31,099 nucleotides of DNA, from positions 1-31,099 of the forward strand of contig DIWI01000103.1 of NCBI GenBank assembly GCA_002428415.1. Reading direction: 5' to 3'. Every line of letters starts with the position of its first letter. The first letter of the stretch is position 1. Position numbers and translations under genes: made by a program. The notes beneath the pieces were generated by a model, which was not told where the DNA came from, searched no databases, and saw nothing but the letters and a program-made list of their open reading frames with translations. This DNA is from Clostridiaceae bacterium UBA6110. Its GTDB lineage: Bacteria; Bacillota; Clostridia; Clostridiales; Clostridiaceae. Positions 7,996 to 17,305 of the stretch are shown here, in pieces.

Positions 7996-10452
7996 ATGGA
8001 GAAATACAAAGATAAGAATCAGAAGATAGAGGACAGGATTGAAGACCTGTTGTCCAGGATGACACTGGATGAAAAGGCAGCTCAGCTCTGCGGTGACCTG
8101 CCCGCATCGTTCATATCCGAAGGTGAAGCGGACCTTGGGACATTGAGGGAAAAATTCCTGAACGGACATGGAAGGTTCACTCAGTATTCTCTTGCAGGAA
8201 TCGCTGATCCTATGCAAATAGCAAAGATAACGAACCAGGTTCAGAAATACTTTGTAGAGGAGACAAGGCTCGGGATTCCAGTCGCACTACAGACTGAAAA
8301 TCTTTGTGGATATCCAGCCGCAGGTGGCACTTTGTTTCCATCCATGATAAACCTTGGCTCCACATGGATACCAGAGCTTGCAGCTGAAATGAGCAAAATA
8401 ATCGGGGAAGAATCAAGAGCTGTTGGGATCAACTCAGCTATGAGTCCTGTAATAGATGTATCAAGAGATCCAAGGTGGGGAAGGACGTACGAGACCTTTG
8501 GAGAGGATAGCTATCTTATCAGCCAGATGGGTATAAACTACATCAAGGGAATGCAGGCAGAAAAGACAGATGGTGTAGCATGCATTGCGAAGCACTTCCT
8601 TGGATATTCCGAAACGCAGGGGGGACTTAATACTGCAGTTACGAGGATAAATGACCGCGAGCTGTACGAAGTATTTGCAACTCCCTTTGAAGCTGCCGCA
8701 AAGGATGCTGATGTAAGTGGAATGATGGCGTCCTATTCTGAAATCAACGGGATGCCTGTTGGAGCTAATAAAGACATCTCGAGGAAGCTTCTTAGAGACA
8801 CCATGGGCTTTAAAGGGATGCTTACATCGGACGGTGCAGGGATCCTCAAGATGCACAATTACTTCCATGTGACCAAGACATACAAGGATGCGGGTCTTCT
8901 TGCGAAGAAGGGCGGACTGGATACTGAGATTCCCATAGGAGGAGCCTACAGGCAACTTCCCGATTTTGTCAGGGAAGGGATCCTCGACGAAGCGCTTATA
9001 GATGAATCAGTTAGAAGGATACTCAGAATAAAGTTTGAATATGGTCTGTTTGAAAGTCCGTATGTTGACCTTGACAAGGTCAGGGAATCGATGGTAAATG
9101 ACGCGAAGAAAAAGCTGGCTGCAGAAATTTCGGAAAAATCACTGATTCTTTTGAAAAACGAAGGGGTTCTCCCTTTGAAGAAAGGATTGAAGCTAGCAAT
9201 TATAGGACCTCATTCAGACAGCTTGAGGTATCCTGTCAGCGGATATACATATCCAGCCTATATCGAAATGCTCGATGCCGGAAGAAAGGGAGATGCATCG
9301 GTAACTTTCAATGGTATGGCAGATGAGGCAGAGAAGGCGAAGGTGGAATCTAAAGTGTCCGCTCCATCAAATCCATTCTCAGCTATGCTAGATATGCTCA
9401 GTGATTCTGACAGGGAAAAGCTGCTGGATATGAATTCAGTGCTGAAGGAGATGGGAAGCAGGAGTCTTCTCGAAGAGATGAGCGACAGGTTCGAGGTTTC
9501 CTGGGCTCAGGGGTGTGGAATAACCGATGTTGATATTTCAGGATTTAACGAAGCAATAAGGGCAGCCGAAACCAGCGATGTTGTTGTAATGGCTTGCGGG
9601 GGAAACTGCGGTTGGGTGAATGTTACTGGGGGAGAAGGAAAGGACAGATGCAGGCTGGATTTGCCTGGAGTGCAGCAGCAATTGCTCGAAAACCTTGTTG
9701 CGACTGGAAAGCCAGTAGTACTTGTGCTTTATGGACCAGGTGCGTTTTCACTTCCATGGGCTTTTGAAAACACTGCTGCGGTTATCCAGGCCTGGATGCC
9801 GGGAGTCAGTGCCGGAAAGGCAGTGGCGGACATTCTCGACGGAACTGTCAATCCGGGTGGAAAGCTGCCGGTTACAATTCCGAGAAGCGTAGGACAAATC
9901 CCTGTTAACTATAATCACAGGATGGGAAGCGGATACGCATCAAGTGGAGATAGCGCATATGCTGCCATATTTAGCGGAGGATATGTGGATGAGGACAACA
10001 AACCCCTTTATCCTTTTGGGTTCGGGCTTAGCTATACAAGCTTTGAATTGTCCGATTTAATCATGGAATCAAAGTCAGTACCAACAGATGGCAGCATCAG
10101 ACTCAAATGCTCGGTGACAAACACAGGGAACGTAAAGGGTGATGAGGTTATTCAGGTATACTACCACTTCAAGGATGCAAAAGTGATAAGGCCGGTGAAA
10201 CAGCTTGCAGCATTCAAGAGGATATCTCTCGAAAGCGGAGAAATGAAGACCGTTGAGTTTGTTATAGATACAGCTCTACTAGGTTACTACAACGAGGACA
10301 TGCTATTCTGTGTGGAACCAGGCGCATTGGATATTATGGTAGGAACAAGTGCACATGACATAGCGTTCACTGAAGAAGTCATCATGACAGGTGAGACTGT
10401 AGACCTTGCAGGCAGAAGGAAGTACAGTTCAAAGTCTGAGATAGTGGAGTAA
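7996..10452 (+). CDS. Glycoside hydrolase family 3 beta-glycosidase (paralogue 2)
   Basis: Second cytosolic GH3 enzyme, 818 residues, well over half identical by eye to the one at 2727-5186. The barrel motifs DPRWGRTYETFGED and KHFLGYSETQGG are present, with nucleophile Asp279 in TSDGAG, GGEGKDRCRLDLPGVQQ in the C-terminal domain and a terminal fibronectin III-like domain. The paralogues differ most in the segment around residues 425-505, between the two domains. The ATG at 7996 has GGGAGGAAC immediately upstream; an in-frame GTG at 7966 has no comparable site. There is no signal peptide. Placement right after the sulfatase maturase links it to desulfated glycosides, whereas paralogue 1 is linked to the symporter. 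Confidence 0.92.
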   Translation: MEKYKDKNQKIEDRIEDLLSRMTLDEKAAQLCGDLPASFISEGEADLGTLREKFLNGHGRFTQYSLAGIADPMQIAKITNQVQKYFVEETRLGIPVALQTENLCGYPAAGGTLFPSMINLGSTWIPELAAEMSKIIGEESRAVGINSAMSPVIDVSRDPRWGRTYETFGEDSYLISQMGINYIKGMQAEKTDGVACIAKHFLGYSETQGGLNTAVTRINDRELYEVFATPFEAAAKDADVSGMMASYSEINGMPVGANKDISRKLLRDTMGFKGMLTSDGAGILKMHNYFHVTKTYKDAGLLAKKGGLDTEIPIGGAYRQLPDFVREGILDEALIDESVRRILRIKFEYGLFESPYVDLDKVRESMVNDAKKKLAAEISEKSLILLKNEGVLPLKKGLKLAIIGPHSDSLRYPVSGYTYPAYIEMLDAGRKGDASVTFNGMADEAEKAKVESKVSAPSNPFSAMLDMLSDSDREKLLDMNSVLKEMGSRSLLEEMSDRFEVSWAQGCGITDVDISGFNEAIRAAETSDVVVMACGGNCGWVNVTGGEGKDRCRLDLPGVQQQLLENLVATGKPVVLVLYGPGAFSLPWAFENTAAVIQAWMPGVSAGKAVADILDGTVNPGGKLPVTIPRSVGQIPVNYNHRMGSGYASSGDSAYAAIFSGGYVDEDNKPLYPFGFGLSYTSFELSDLIMESKSVPTDGSIRLKCSVTNTGNVKGDEVIQVYYHFKDAKVIRPVKQLAAFKRISLESGEMKTVEFVIDTALLGYYNEDMLFCVEPGALDIMVGTSAHDIAFTEEVIMTGETVDLAGRRKYSSKSEIVE

Positions 10453-10459
10453 AGACCAA

Positions 10460-10501
10460 AGACACCAGCTTTCGGATAGTGCAATATCCGGGCTGGTGTC
10501 T
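10460..10501 (+). terminator. Nested hairpin closing the maturase/GH3 unit
   Basis: The outer stem AGACACCAGC/GCTGGTGTCT (10460-10469 with 10492-10501) encloses an inner stem CGGATA/TATCCG (10473-10478 with 10485-10490). It lies 8 bases after the GH3 stop and before a new promoter. No clear T tract follows, so efficiency is uncertain. Confidence 0.5.
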
Positions 10502-10520
10502 GAGTCTTTGGATACCTTAC

Positions 10521-10549
10521 TTGTCAAGGAACTGGAACCACTGTATAGT
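10521..10549 (+). promoter_or_regulatory. Sigma70-type promoter of the two-component operon
   Basis: TTGTCA (10521-10526), an exact 17-base spacer and TATAGT (10544-10549) lie 25 bases before the kinase start codon. A good match to consensus, consistent with constitutive expression of the sensor/regulator pair. Confidence 0.65.
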
Positions 10550-10574
10550 GAAGGAAAACGTTTAGAAGAGGGGT

Positions 10575-12266
10575 ATGGCAGAATTGTTCAAGAAAAGGAT
10601 CTCACTCAAGTACAGAATACTCCTGGCAGCAGTAATTATACTTTTGCCCGTGACTACGATGTTTTACTATTTCAACAGTGAAGCCATACTTCAAATGGAC
10701 AAGCAGCTCGCAACTGCCAACTTCAACACGCTTGACATATTCTGCAGGTCGGTTGAAACGAAAATGACAGAGACGGAGTCATCACTGCTTATGGTGTGGA
10801 ACGAGGAGAATGGACTTAACTTGTTTGGAAGTGCCGATACGGATGAGGAGATCCAGGAGGCAGGAGAAATACTGCTTCAGAAACTCGGGGACCTGTTCAA
10901 CTCGAGCGGAACCCTTACGGCACTTGTTGCTTACAGTAAAGGAACCGGAGCATATATGCCATCATTCAACCCTCTTTCCAACTTGTCACAGGAGGATCGA
11001 TCAAGTCTCAGTGAAGTAGTTGCCATAATGGCCCATGACGAGCCTTTAAGGCAGGGGTGGTATGTGCAGGAGGTCAACGGGAAATGGTATTGGATGAGGA
11101 TGATAACAAGGAATGATGTATTCCTGTTTGGAATGATTGACATATCGAGGCTTTCAAAGACTGCTCAGACAGAAAGTGCACTGAGTACTCCTATTGTTTT
11201 CCTGAAAAGCAAAAAACCGATCACGTCAGCCGTATGGCTCGAAGAAAACAAAGATATCCCTGAAATCAGTGAGGCTGGTTATGCATTCACTGGTAAAGAC
11301 AACAGGTATATGCTTGTCGAGAGGTCCATAGTAGGTCTGAATGCACTATATGCGGTTCCTTATCGTGACAATATGGGTGCTGTGGGATGGCTAAGAGCTG
11401 GTTCGATGTTTTTCCTTACCGCTGTTGGAGTCGCGGTAGCATTGTCATGGACATATCTGAAAAAGAGCTTTTTCCGCCCACTCGGTGACCTGGTGGATAC
11501 AATGCAGAAGATACAGGATGGAGACCTGGAAGCTCGATCAGGCAGTTTCACCAGTAAAGAGTTCTCACAGGTAAATGAAACCTTCAATTCTATGATAGGT
11601 GAGATACAGACGCTTAGAATTGAAAGCTATGAAAATCGCATCGCTGCGCAGGAGGCACAGATGGATGCGCTCAGGATGCAAATAAGGCCTCATTTCTACC
11701 TGAACAGCCTTAAAAGCATCTACGGGCTCGCTCAGCTTGGCAAAATGTCCGATATCCAAAAATCGATACTCCTCTTGTCCAACCACCTTCGCTATGCGTT
11801 CTACCTGAGTACTGATGTGGTGACTCTCGAAAAGGAATTGCAGCAGTGTGTAAATTATGTTGAACTCCAGTACCATGGTCAGGAGATCAAACCGGTTTTT
11901 ACCATCACGGTTGACCCGCTGCTGAAGCAACTGGAAGTGCCCCCGATTAGCCTGCTGACTATAGTCGAAAATATAACCAAATATGGCATAATGCCGGACA
12001 GGAGACTGATGCTGGAAATAAGGACTGATATATTGAAGACTGACGTGGTCAATCTTGCCAATATAAGTATCAGGGATAACGGACCTGGTTTTCCTGAAGA
12101 AGCACTCCCAAGGCTTAACAGGATACTTGAACACTCAGCGGAGGATGGACACATAGGTCTGAACAATATGGCAAGAAGATTCAGGTTCCTTTACGGGGAA
12201 GGATTTGCTGTTACTTTTGGCAACAAGGATGGCGGAGTGGTGGAACTTTTCATACCGCTGAAATGA
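10575..12266 (+). CDS. YesM-type sensor histidine kinase
   Basis: Membrane sensor that phosphorylates the adjacent response regulator. The order is: a membrane segment at about 13-31, an extracellular sensing region to about 270, a second membrane segment at about 275-298, HAMP to about 350, the phosphoacceptor region QIRPHFYLNSLKSI with His373, and an ATPase domain with VENITKYG (N box) and IRDNGPGF (G1 box). The segment order and His-box type match the HPK7/YesM group that usually works with AraC-type regulators on carbohydrate genes. The extracellular region has no domain I recognise; it may sense a sugar directly or via the binding protein. AGAGG lies close to the ATG, and a stop codon 12 bases upstream fixes this start. 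The regulator gene begins 11 bases after the stop. Confidence 0.92.
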   Translation: MAELFKKRISLKYRILLAAVIILLPVTTMFYYFNSEAILQMDKQLATANFNTLDIFCRSVETKMTETESSLLMVWNEENGLNLFGSADTDEEIQEAGEILLQKLGDLFNSSGTLTALVAYSKGTGAYMPSFNPLSNLSQEDRSSLSEVVAIMAHDEPLRQGWYVQEVNGKWYWMRMITRNDVFLFGMIDISRLSKTAQTESALSTPIVFLKSKKPITSAVWLEENKDIPEISEAGYAFTGKDNRYMLVERSIVGLNALYAVPYRDNMGAVGWLRAGSMFFLTAVGVAVALSWTYLKKSFFRPLGDLVDTMQKIQDGDLEARSGSFTSKEFSQVNETFNSMIGEIQTLRIESYENRIAAQEAQMDALRMQIRPHFYLNSLKSIYGLAQLGKMSDIQKSILLLSNHLRYAFYLSTDVVTLEKELQQCVNYVELQYHGQEIKPVFTITVDPLLKQLEVPPISLLTIVENITKYGIMPDRRLMLEIRTDILKTDVVNLANISIRDNGPGFPEEALPRLNRILEHSAEDGHIGLNNMARRFRFLYGEGFAVTFGNKDGGVVELFIPLK

Positions 12267-12277
12267 CAGGAGAAAAA

Positions 12278-13858
12278 ATGAAACTATTGATCGTTGATGA
12301 CAGTCCTGGTGTTGTTATGGGTCTAAGGGAAGGCCTTGATTGGGTTGCTGCAGGTATATCCGATGTGGTTACAGCAGGAAATGCAATGGAAGCGAAAGAA
12401 TCAATCAAAAACGGGGATATTGATATAATGCTCTGCGATATCGAAATGCCCTTCGAAAACGGTCTGACGTTATACCGTTGGATAAAGCAGGAGGGTTTCG
12501 GGATATCCTGCATATTCCTTACAAGCCATGCTGAATTCCAATACGCTCAGGAGGCTGTTAAGCTTGGTGCCTTTGACTACATTGTCCAGCCTGCACCATA
12601 TGATGAAGTGATGAGGGTTGTGGCTCGGGCTATTTTGGAGGTGAAGTCCAAGAAGGAAAAAGACCATGTATACGACATGGGTGTGGCATTCCGTGAAGAG
12701 GAATTCACCATATCCACAGGAATCCAACGTGATTATCTCGTGGGAGCCGTCAGTCTCTCTGAAGCAAAGAGGCTCGGGGGGTTCAGTTTGGGTGGATTCA
12801 TCGAGATGAAGGCATATCTTGCCTGTATACAGATAACAAGATGGAACAGAATTGATGGCTCATGGAAAGGCAGTTTGCTGGCGCTTGCCATGACCAACAT
12901 TATAAACGAGTTGGCATATGATGCATTCCATCTCTCAGCTGTCGCGTATGTTGAAGAGAATCTGTTCTGCCTGATCCTTAAGGACAAGAACGATGAATTG
13001 GTTGGCAGGGGCAGGACTGAAAAATTGCTATCCGAATTTAGCCTAACATGCAATCAAATTCTCCGATGTTCTCTGGCTGTCTTTGTTTCCCAGTGTACAG
13101 TACTTGAGAATATGCCACATGAATGGAAGTGCTTATCAAAACTCAAGACCGACAATGTAGCTCTTAGGAGCGGTGTGTTCTTCGGAAATGGTGATATGAA
13201 CAGGGGGTCATCTTATAAGGCATCAAGGATGCAGCACCTGGGCAATCTGATAAGGGACGGTTACCCTGATGCCATGGCATCAGCCGCTTCAGACATGCTG
13301 GATGAACTTGTCACGGAGAACAGAATGAATATGGCGACACTGGGGACTATTTACCAGGACTTCATGCATATGCTGTACTTGAACGTTAAAGGCGGTAGAG
13401 ATGCGATAAATGAAATGTTCAGTGGCGAGGAGGCTATGGAAATATACAGGGACGGAATGAAATCAGTAGATAGCATGAAGGCGCTGATTCTCCATGTTGC
13501 TTCAAACATGGTAAGGGATGAAGGCCAGATTGACCAGAAGGCTATCGTCCAAAAAATCAAGGCATACATTGGCAACAATCTGGACAAGGAGCTTAGACGT
13601 GATGACATAGTGAATCAGGTTCACCTTAACGCCGATTATCTGACCAGGATATTCAAGAAGGAGACCGGATCAACCGTCAAGGAGTATATCACTTCCGAGA
13701 AGATGAAGGAGGCGAAGCGCCTGCTACGGACCACGCAGCTTCCGGTGAGCTTCATTGCAGCAAAGCTTGGATACTGCAATTTCAGCCATTTTTCGTACAC
13801 CTTCAAGAAAGTGATGGGCTATACGCCACAGGAAGAAAGGCATGAACAGGAAGATTGA
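12278..13858 (+). CDS. YesN-type response regulator with AraC-family DNA-binding domain
   Basis: Transcription factor with an N-terminal receiver domain (about 1-120), a long linker region (about 130-420) and a C-terminal double helix-turn-helix (about 425-522: DDIVNQVHLNADYLTRIFKK, then SFIAAKLGYCNFSHFSYTFK). The acidic pair Asp7/Asp8 and phosphoacceptor Asp54 (CDIEMP) are intact. The usually invariant receiver Lys is Gln104 in DYIVQP, a variant I recall in related regulators. The ATG at 12278 follows AGGAG by 5 bases; an earlier in-frame ATG at 12263 overlaps the kinase stop and lacks a site. Likely targets are the promoters at 13909-13961 and 17200-17252, which share a block and lack good -35 boxes. 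Confidence 0.92.
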   Translation: MKLLIVDDSPGVVMGLREGLDWVAAGISDVVTAGNAMEAKESIKNGDIDIMLCDIEMPFENGLTLYRWIKQEGFGISCIFLTSHAEFQYAQEAVKLGAFDYIVQPAPYDEVMRVVARAILEVKSKKEKDHVYDMGVAFREEEFTISTGIQRDYLVGAVSLSEAKRLGGFSLGGFIEMKAYLACIQITRWNRIDGSWKGSLLALAMTNIINELAYDAFHLSAVAYVEENLFCLILKDKNDELVGRGRTEKLLSEFSLTCNQILRCSLAVFVSQCTVLENMPHEWKCLSKLKTDNVALRSGVFFGNGDMNRGSSYKASRMQHLGNLIRDGYPDAMASAASDMLDELVTENRMNMATLGTIYQDFMHMLYLNVKGGRDAINEMFSGEEAMEIYRDGMKSVDSMKALILHVASNMVRDEGQIDQKAIVQKIKAYIGNNLDKELRRDDIVNQVHLNADYLTRIFKKETGSTVKEYITSEKMKEAKRLLRTTQLPVSFIAAKLGYCNFSHFSYTFKKVMGYTPQEERHEQED

Positions 13859-13908
13859 CTCTGCCAAGTATCCGATTTTCTCATTCCTCTCCTAAGTTGT
13901 CTGAATTA

Positions 13909-13961
13909 GGATAATAGTGCACATATTTTTGAAAGTATGCCAGTCAAGGTAAACCTATAAT
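13909..13961 (+). promoter_or_regulatory. Activator-type promoter of the sulfatase pair with shared upstream block
   Basis: TATAAT (13956-13961) has no good -35 hexamer at 16-18 bases. The 27 bases at 13909-13935 match 18 of 27 with 17200-17226 at the same distance from that promoter's TATAAT. The strongest matching part is ACATATTTTTGAAAG against ACGTTTATTTGACAG. It is a candidate binding site for the adjacent AraC-type response regulator (inference). Confidence 0.5.
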
Positions 13962-13995
13962 CAGGATATATGGTAATAGTCTACAGGAGGGAAAG

Positions 13996-15636
13996 ATGAG
14001 GAAGAAACCACATATCATAATATTTAATCCTGATCAGATGCAGAATGATTCGCTAGGTCACATGGGAGCAAATCAAGCTGCACTGACGCCATTTCTAGAT
14101 AAGTTTGCTGAATTCGATGCCGTGTCTTATAGGAACGCATTCTGCCAGAATCCGGTGTGTGTTCCCAGCAGGTGCAGTTTCATGACCGGACTATATCCAC
14201 ATGTCAACGGGCACAGAACGATGAGGCATATGCTTCATGACCATGAGAGCAGCATCTTCAGTGAGCTCAAGGCCGCAGGTTACTATGTTTGGATGAATGA
14301 CAGGAATGATTTCTTGCCCGGTCAGATAGAGAATGTGTTCGACAAGCATGCCGATGAAGTTTTCTATGGAGGCGAATCAAAGCCTGCCCCAGGACCCTAT
14401 AACGAAAATCCAAGAGGAACAGCTGGAGACAAGCATTATTACTCACATTTTACTGGAAAACTCAAGACTGACGAAACCGGAAGAAACTACAATTCTGATG
14501 ACGAGGTCGTAGATGCAGCTATTGCCAGAATTGCTGAGGGAACAGGTGACAAACCGCTCTGCATGTTCCTGGGACTCATGTATCCGCATCCTGAGTACGG
14601 AGTTGAGGAACCGTATTTCTCCTCCATCAACAGGAGCCTGTTGAGGAAAAGGGCTGTGGAAAGGATCGGTCAAGTACCTGAGCCCCTGATAGAATCTATG
14701 ATCAGGGAGAATCAGGGAATGAGTGGATTTACAGAAGAAGACTGGGATGAGCTCAGGGCATGCTATCTGGGAATGTGCCTGAAGGTTGACGATCAGTTCG
14801 AGAGGCTGTGCCAGGCCCTTAAAGATGCTGGAATCTATGATGACTCGGCAATTTTCTTTTTCAGTGACCATGGAGATTATCAGGGACACTTCGGTCTGAC
14901 TGAGAAAAATCAGAATACATTCTACGACAGCCTTGTCAAGGTACCTCTGCTGATCAAGCCTCCAAAGGATGTTGAACTGGATGCGGGAATATCGGACAGC
15001 ATTGTAGAGCTTGTCGATTTCTATGCGACAGCAATGGATATGGCTGGCGTAAATCCTGACCATACGCATTTTGGAAGAAGCCTTAGGGAAAGCATAGGTG
15101 ACAGAAGCATTCCTGTAAGGGAATACGCTTGTTGTGAAGGCGGAAGACTCGCAGGAGAGATCCATTGCGATGAAAGCCATGCAACAGGCATTAACGGTGT
15201 AGACCCTCTCAATAATTATTGGCCACGGCTCAAGGCAGAGGAGAATGATGTAGCCCATACCAAAGCCACAATGCTAAGGACTAAGGACTATAAGTATATA
15301 AGGCGGCTTTATGAGGAGGATCAGCTCTTCGATCTTAAGAATGACCCATATGAACAGGAGAATATCATTTTGAATCCGGATATGGGAGTGATCCTGGCTG
15401 ATCTGAGGCTGAAGATGCTGGACTGGTATCAGTCCACAAGTGATATTGCTCCATTCAGGTATGATGACAGGTTCACCTTTGAGATGAAATGGAGCAAACT
15501 GAAGGGGATGTGCCCCATAGAAATTGCCGATGAGGTAAAGGCTATTGCAAGAAATAGCAGCAAACCCATGCCGCTGTTGATCCGCGACTTAAACTCCTAC
15601 ATTAGGGAATGGGAGGAAAACAATGGAAAAGCCTGA
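13996..15636 (+). CDS. Cys-type sulfatase 1 (alkaline phosphatase superfamily, S1)
   Basis: Hydrolyses sulfate esters after its active-site Cys becomes formylglycine. The 546 residues show an N-terminal metal site (NPDQ, Asp13/Gln14), the maturation motif CVPSRCSFMTG (Cys55), a second metal site FFSDHGDYQGHFG, and EKNQ. The typical C-terminal sulfatase region reads KYIRRLYEEDQLFDLKNDPYE. There is no signal peptide: the metal-site strand begins at residue 6, so the enzyme is cytosolic. A strong AGGAGG precedes the ATG. The gene overlaps the next sulfatase by 14 bases, implying coupled translation. The general fold resembles the choline/arylsulfatase-like branch; the substrate is not assignable. 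Confidence 0.92.
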   Translation: MRKKPHIIIFNPDQMQNDSLGHMGANQAALTPFLDKFAEFDAVSYRNAFCQNPVCVPSRCSFMTGLYPHVNGHRTMRHMLHDHESSIFSELKAAGYYVWMNDRNDFLPGQIENVFDKHADEVFYGGESKPAPGPYNENPRGTAGDKHYYSHFTGKLKTDETGRNYNSDDEVVDAAIARIAEGTGDKPLCMFLGLMYPHPEYGVEEPYFSSINRSLLRKRAVERIGQVPEPLIESMIRENQGMSGFTEEDWDELRACYLGMCLKVDDQFERLCQALKDAGIYDDSAIFFFSDHGDYQGHFGLTEKNQNTFYDSLVKVPLLIKPPKDVELDAGISDSIVELVDFYATAMDMAGVNPDHTHFGRSLRESIGDRSIPVREYACCEGGRLAGEIHCDESHATGINGVDPLNNYWPRLKAEENDVAHTKATMLRTKDYKYIRRLYEEDQLFDLKNDPYEQENIILNPDMGVILADLRLKMLDWYQSTSDIAPFRYDDRFTFEMKWSKLKGMCPIEIADEVKAIARNSSKPMPLLIRDLNSYIREWEENNGKA

Positions 15637-17116
15637 TATCCTGGTGTTCATGAGTGACCAGCACACGCCGCTATTTTCTGGTTTCGGTGGAGGGATTGCA
15701 GAAACTCCTTTCATGGATGAGATGTGCAGAACAGGGACTTCATTCACTGAGACTTACAGCGCATGTCCTTTGTGCGTTCCTGCCAGAGCTTCAATGCTTA
15801 CTGCACTTCGTCCTTCAAAAACAGGAATATTCACCCTGAGCGATGCAATTCCAGATACCACACCGACTTTCCTGCATAATCTTGTGGAGGCGGGTTATGA
15901 AACTGTGCTGATAGGCCGTATGCATTTCGTAGGACAAGACCAGAGGCACGGATTCACGAAAAGACTCGCATCGGATATGACACCATTGGGGTGGACGAGG
16001 CCAGTCAAGGCTCTGGCTGAAGAAAGAGGTGTGTTTTCAAGGACCTTCGGTGCGAAATTCTCTACAGAGGTCATTGGGGGAGGGGAAAGTCCTGTACAGC
16101 ATTATGACGACCATGTTGTTGAGGAAGCTTTGAAATATCTTTCTGAAAAGCACGAAAAGCCACAATTCATATGCGTAAGCATATATGCTCCTCACTTCCC
16201 CTACGTGGCTCCTGAAGCCCTGTTCAGCAAATATATCAACAGGGTCACTCTGCCGGAAAGCTTTCATGATGAGGTCACACACCCGCTTCTCAGACATTAC
16301 GTCAACAAGGGGGCGGATGAATCAACTGCCCTTTGGGCTCAGGCAGCCTACTGCGGCATGGTAGAAAGGACGGACCAGCTTCTTGAGAAGGTAGCTGGTG
16401 CTTTTGACAGACACTGTGAAAGAAATGATCGCAAGAAGGTGATTTGTTACATTTCCGACCATGGAGACCAGTGCGGTGACAGGCGTATCTTTGGAAAAGA
16501 GACGCTGTTCGAAAGGTCCGTGAGGATACCGTTGATATTTTCAGGGGACGGTATTGATCCTGGGGTGGCAATAAATGAACCTGCGAGCATAATGGACCTC
16601 GGCCCCACACTGCTGGAAATGGTAGGCGCGGAGGCGATGGATGATGACGTTGATGGAATCAGCCTTGCTCATGTGCTCCACGGAGAAGAGCCCACAAGAC
16701 GGCATGTTTACAGTGAGTTCCTCGAACGAACAGACAGGGGTGAAAAGTATGGTACGAGAACAGGTGCGCAGTATTCGTACGGCCTTATGGTAAGGGAAGG
16801 ACCATACAAGCTTATCACGTATTCAGGATATGAAATGTATGACATGCTTTTCGATACTGCCAATGATCCTGACGAACGATGCAATCTGATGTCCTCGAGA
16901 AGTGACGTATATGCTAGGCTTAGGAAGATTGCAGACAGGATATCAATGCAGGGACAGGCTGTAAGGCTTCAGAAGAAGCATGACAGGGCAGCATTACTGT
17001 TTGCCAGATATGAAGAGGCAGCTGGCATTGCAGACGGCATTGAAAGATGGAAGGACAATCCTTCAACAGCTAAGGTCAATCCTGCCATATGCCTGAATGG
17101 CAGCTCAAATAAATAG
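15623..17116 (+). CDS. Cys-type sulfatase 2 (S1 family)
   Basis: Second cytosolic sulfatase, 497 residues. The metal-site strand is VFMSDQH (Asp12/Gln13), the maturation motif is CVPARASMLTA (Cys51), the second metal site is CYISDHGDQCGD followed by a FGKETLFERSVRIPLIF segment, and the C-terminal part has YKLITYSGYEMYD. After the core CxPxR the usual Thr-Gly is Thr-Ala, a small departure from the consensus. GGGAGG precedes the ATG, which lies inside the end of sulfatase 1, so the two are translationally coupled and probably act on related substrates or positions. A rho-independent terminator follows 13 bases after the stop. Confidence 0.92.
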   Translation: MEKPDILVFMSDQHTPLFSGFGGGIAETPFMDEMCRTGTSFTETYSACPLCVPARASMLTALRPSKTGIFTLSDAIPDTTPTFLHNLVEAGYETVLIGRMHFVGQDQRHGFTKRLASDMTPLGWTRPVKALAEERGVFSRTFGAKFSTEVIGGGESPVQHYDDHVVEEALKYLSEKHEKPQFICVSIYAPHFPYVAPEALFSKYINRVTLPESFHDEVTHPLLRHYVNKGADESTALWAQAAYCGMVERTDQLLEKVAGAFDRHCERNDRKKVICYISDHGDQCGDRRIFGKETLFERSVRIPLIFSGDGIDPGVAINEPASIMDLGPTLLEMVGAEAMDDDVDGISLAHVLHGEEPTRRHVYSEFLERTDRGEKYGTRTGAQYSYGLMVREGPYKLITYSGYEMYDMLFDTANDPDERCNLMSSRSDVYARLRKIADRISMQGQAVRLQKKHDRAALLFARYEEAAGIADGIERWKDNPSTAKVNPAICLNGSSNK

Positions 17117-17129
17117 AAGATATAGATTC

Positions 17130-17154
17130 AAATCCGGGAACTTCCCGGATTTTT
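17130..17154 (+). terminator. Rho-independent terminator of the sulfatase pair
   Basis: AAATCCGGG (17130-17138) pairs with CCCGGATTT (17144-17152) across a 5-base loop and runs into TTTTT. A textbook structure, 13 bases after the sulfatase 2 stop. Confidence 0.9.
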
Positions 17155-17199
17155 GCTTTGACAGGGAATAGACAATGCTTGGATAGCTAGTCGGAAAAC

Positions 17200-17252
17200 A
17201 GACAATTGTATACGTTTATTTGACAGAACTTGAAGACCTGCCACCTTATAAT
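17200..17252 (+). promoter_or_regulatory. Activator-type promoter of the ABC importer operon
   Basis: TATAAT (17247-17252) is preceded by TTGACA 21 bases upstream, too far for normal sigma70 contact. The block 17200-17226 resembles 13909-13935 at identical spacing. Activation by the YesN-type regulator is inferred. The leader of about 45 bases to the ATPase start holds only a GGGGG ribosome site. Confidence 0.5.
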
Positions 17253-17305
17253 TAAAATATGGAAACGGATACAATGTACGAGAATTGATACAAGGGGGTT
17301 AAAAG

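Noticed and set aside
2727..10452. GH3 genes as NagZ-type N-acetylglucosaminidases
   Set aside because: They read KHFLGY rather than the NagZ KH.PG.G..DSH signature and have the full multi-domain beta-glucosidase layout.
10496..10681. Small open frame of 61 codons before the sensor kinase
   Set aside because: It spans the kinase promoter, overlaps the kinase start out of frame and lacks a ribosome site.
14443..15258. Long antisense open frame (271 codons) inside sulfatase 1
   Set aside because: It lies wholly within a well-supported gene, shows no recognisable motif and has no promoter or ribosome site; the same applies to antisense frames in the kinase (11565-12134) and GH3 (8461-8955).
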